Part shown: in pieces, positions 62,432-64,000 of the stretch
Position numbering within the stretch: position 1 is the stretch's first letter
How the letters are laid out: each line of letters begins with the position of its first letter
NCBI RefSeq assembly: GCF_002968835.1
Contig: NZ_PKQK01000005.1
Span: 62,001-126,000 of the forward strand
Direction of reading: 5' to 3'
DNA from: Paenibacillus sp. PCH8
Lineage (GTDB): Bacteria > Bacillota > Bacilli > Paenibacillales > Paenibacillaceae
DNA: 64,000 nucleotides
Notes under the pieces: model-generated
The model's input: only the letters and a program-made list of their open reading frames with translations
What the model was told of the DNA's origin: nothing
Databases searched by the model: none
Made by a program: the position numbers and the translations under genes

Positions 62432-63100
62432 TTAGATCAGAACTGTTTTTACCACATCAATCATCGAAGTAGCTGTCTGGAAATCAATGCTCCGGAAGGC
62501 AAATAATGAAGCAATAAACATGATGGAAACAATAGCGAACAAGCTCATACATACGTAAGAGGATATACGCTGCGCACGCGGACCAACTGTAATTCCCCAG
62601 CTAACGAGGAACGACCACAGGCCATTGGCAAAGTGATATGACGCCGCAACCACACTGATCATATATATTGCAAAGGTTATCGGATTCGTCACAGCATCAT
62701 GAATGACGCCGCCGATCTCTTCATGTGTTACATTACCTAGCGCAATTTGTACACGCGTCTCCCATACATGCCAGATGACGAATACAAACGTAATGACACC
62801 GCTTACCCTCTGCAACGTATAACGCCAGTTGCGCTCATTGCCGTAACGGCCCACATTAGGCTTGGCCTGATAGGCAATATAAAGACCGTAAACACCATGA
62901 TAGAACAACGGCAGCCAGATGAGTAGTGCCTCGATAACAATAACAAGAGGCAGACCGTTCAGAAATGCTACGGCACCATAAAAAGCTTCTTTGCCGCCTT
63001 CAACTGCCGAGAAATTCGTCACTAGATGCTCAATAAAAAACAGACTGAGCGGAATGACACCAAGCAACGAGTGCAGCTTTCTGGAGTAAAACCCTTTCAT
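62432..63100 (-). CDS. sdhC: Succinate dehydrogenase cytochrome b558 subunit SdhC
   Basis: 222 residues from the ATG at 63098-63100 behind AAAGGGG. Five membrane segments and heme-ligand histidines in 'RKLHSLLGVIPLSLFFIEHLVTN', 'FVIWHVWETRVQ' and 'ASYHFANGLW' match the di-heme Bacillus SdhC. It anchors SdhAB and reduces menaquinone. First gene of the sdh operon, divergent from a LysR gene. Confidence 0.93.
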   Translation of the reverse strand: MKGFYSRKLHSLLGVIPLSLFFIEHLVTNFSAVEGGKEAFYGAVAFLNGLPLVIVIEALLIWLPLFYHGVYGLYIAYQAKPNVGRYGNERNWRYTLQRVSGVITFVFVIWHVWETRVQIALGNVTHEEIGGVIHDAVTNPITFAIYMISVVAASYHFANGLWSFLVSWGITVGPRAQRISSYVCMSLFAIVSIMFIASLFAFRSIDFQTATSMIDVVKTVLI

Positions 63101-63292
63101 AAAATGTGATCCCCTTTCGCTAAATACAACGTTTTCATAAATAATAGTACTCATACCATATCACGACACGAATCCTTTTCCATGAAAAGGTTCGACAAAT
63201 TGTTCCGTTTTCGCCAGGTGTGAACAACTTGTGTCACGGTTCATGTTACTCCTTTTTTTCTTATAAGGGAATTGCAATATAATTATTAAATG

Positions 63293-63311
63293 TTATAACC
63301 TATAGGTATAA
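63293..63311. promoter_or_regulatory. LysR-type dyad between sdhC and the divergent LysR gene
   Basis: TTATAACCTATAGGTATAAG is a near-perfect palindrome centred on CTATAG. Its spacing fits a LysR recognition site. A candidate operator for the divergent regulator or, speculatively, a CcpC-type regulator of TCA genes. Confidence 0.45.
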
Positions 63312-63401
63312 GCAATGAAACATTGGATTTACAGGCTATACAACATGGAAAACGATTAATCAAGGGCAAGAATCACACTCATGGAAAAGAGGTCTGTGTT
63401 C

Positions 63402-64000
63402 ATGTTCGAGGAGTTAAACGCATTTGCAGCAGTCGTGGAGCAGTCCAGCCTGAACCGTGCATCCAAGTTACTAAACTTGTCCCAACCCGCACTCTCACGC
63501 AAAATTGCCAAATTGGAGGATGAACTCGGGGTTGCCCTGTTTCACCGCCGAGGTAAACGGCTTGAGTTAACCAGTGTGGGACAGTTCGCCTATACGTTCG
63601 CAGTAGAACAAAAGCAACAACAACAGAAGTTTCTGACCATGCTAGCCCAATATAAGGACGAAGAACAGAGTACCATTACACTCGGAGCCAGCCTGACGAC
63701 ACTTCAGACCACATTACCGCCTCTCGTTAATGCTTTTATGGAGAAACATCCGAATGCAGAACTGAAGCTGGTGACGGGCAAAACACATGAGATCGTTTCT
63801 TTTGTGCGTGACAAAAAAGCCGATGTGGGCATTGTCGCCTCCTCCATTAGTGAAGCTGGACTCAACTGTGTACCGCTCTTTGACGATCATCTGGAGCTGG
63901 TTGTGCCGCTCACGCATTCCTTATCTGGCAAGGAAGCCGGGATGGAACATCTGCAGGATCTGCCGATGATCACGTTCTCCAAAGGCACTTGGTACCGCAA
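63402..64000 (+). CDS. LysR-family regulator (3' end beyond window)
   Basis: The first ~200 residues are in the window, from the ATG at 63402 (AAAGAGGT upstream); an in-frame ATG seven codons earlier is possible. HTH 'SSLNRASKLLNLSQPALSRKIAKLEDELG' at ~15-43, linker helix rich in Gln (EQKQQQQKF), and the start of the effector domain ('TITLGASLTTLQTTLPPLVNAFMEKHPNAEL'). It reads away from sdhCAB with a dyad in the shared region, so control of sdh or another TCA-cycle gene is plausible. Confidence 0.85.
   Translation, partial: MFEELNAFAAVVEQSSLNRASKLLNLSQPALSRKIAKLEDELGVALFHRRGKRLELTSVGQFAYTFAVEQKQQQQKFLTMLAQYKDEEQSTITLGASLTTLQTTLPPLVNAFMEKHPNAELKLVTGKTHEIVSFVRDKKADVGIVASSISEAGLNCVPLFDDHLELVVPLTHSLSGKEAGMEHLQDLPMITFSKGTWYR

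Overview
The window looks like a chromosomal segment of a Paenibacillus-type endospore-forming Firmicute. The evidence is strong AGGAGG-type ribosome sites, spore-coat families (YheC/YheD, CgeB-like, a WIAG-tail repeat protein, a YjcZ-like peptide), Bacillus-type ecsAB, cheX and sdhCAB genes, a Zur-controlled zagA, and moderate GC. No rRNA, tRNA, CRISPR array, prophage or intact insertion sequence was recognised.

Layout. 1-2.2 kb: spore-associated small helical proteins and a partial CgeB-like glycosyltransferase. 2.3-5.4 kb: a TcyKLMN-like cystine/polar amino acid importer. 6.3-9.2 kb: molybdate transporter modAB, divergent from a molybdate-binding-type regulator. 9.4-12.5 kb: a GH42 beta-galactosidase divergent from its AraC regulator. 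12.7-14.2 kb: zinc metallochaperone GTPase zagA behind a clear Zur operator, with a decayed zinc-independent rpsN downstream. 14.5-16 kb: an MFS exporter and a fragment of a second one. 16.2-26.1 kb: a co-directional organosulfur scavenging cluster (M20 deacylase, two flavin monooxygenases, LysR, FMN reductase, Dpp-type importer with a frameshifted binding protein, glutaredoxin-like protein), equivalent in parts to the ytm/yxe loci of B. subtilis. 26.4-33.5 kb: a spore-surface glycosylation cluster (four GT2, one GT-D, one sugar nucleotidyltransferase). 34.2-35.8 kb: a secreted M4 neutral protease. 35.9-40.9 kb: a 1665-residue decapeptide-repeat protein with a WIAG-type tail. 41.3-43.3 kb: a YheC/D-like ATP-grasp protein and psd. 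43.7-48.9 kb: AraC, MocR, PPOX-fold, aminotransferase and YjcZ-like genes. 49-54 kb: ecsAB, DEAD helicase, SDR, cheX. 54.4-59.2 kb: LysR, PHP histidinol-phosphatase, GNAT, two metallophosphoesterases. 59.3-64 kb: sdhCAB and a divergent LysR that runs off the end.

Four things stand out. First, tandem [YF]-x-x-G tetrads ('GX3' helices) recur in a small basic protein and at the N-termini of several glycosyltransferases at both spore-surface loci, suggesting a shared docking or localisation tag. Second, the giant repeat protein has about 120 ten-residue units and a nearly perfect 5 x 270-bp DNA array. Third, a dispersed palindromic element occurs at least five times with stems that covary around a conserved core; one copy plus a 122-bp tandem array splits sdhA from sdhB. 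Fourth, there are individual oddities: a MocR regulator whose PLP lysine is replaced by glutamine, a one-base frameshift in a G-run of the sulfur-cluster binding protein, and the rpsN remnant beside the Zur-controlled GTPase.

Coordinates come from reading frames. Where a frame extends upstream of a convincing ribosome site, the internal start was chosen and this is stated.
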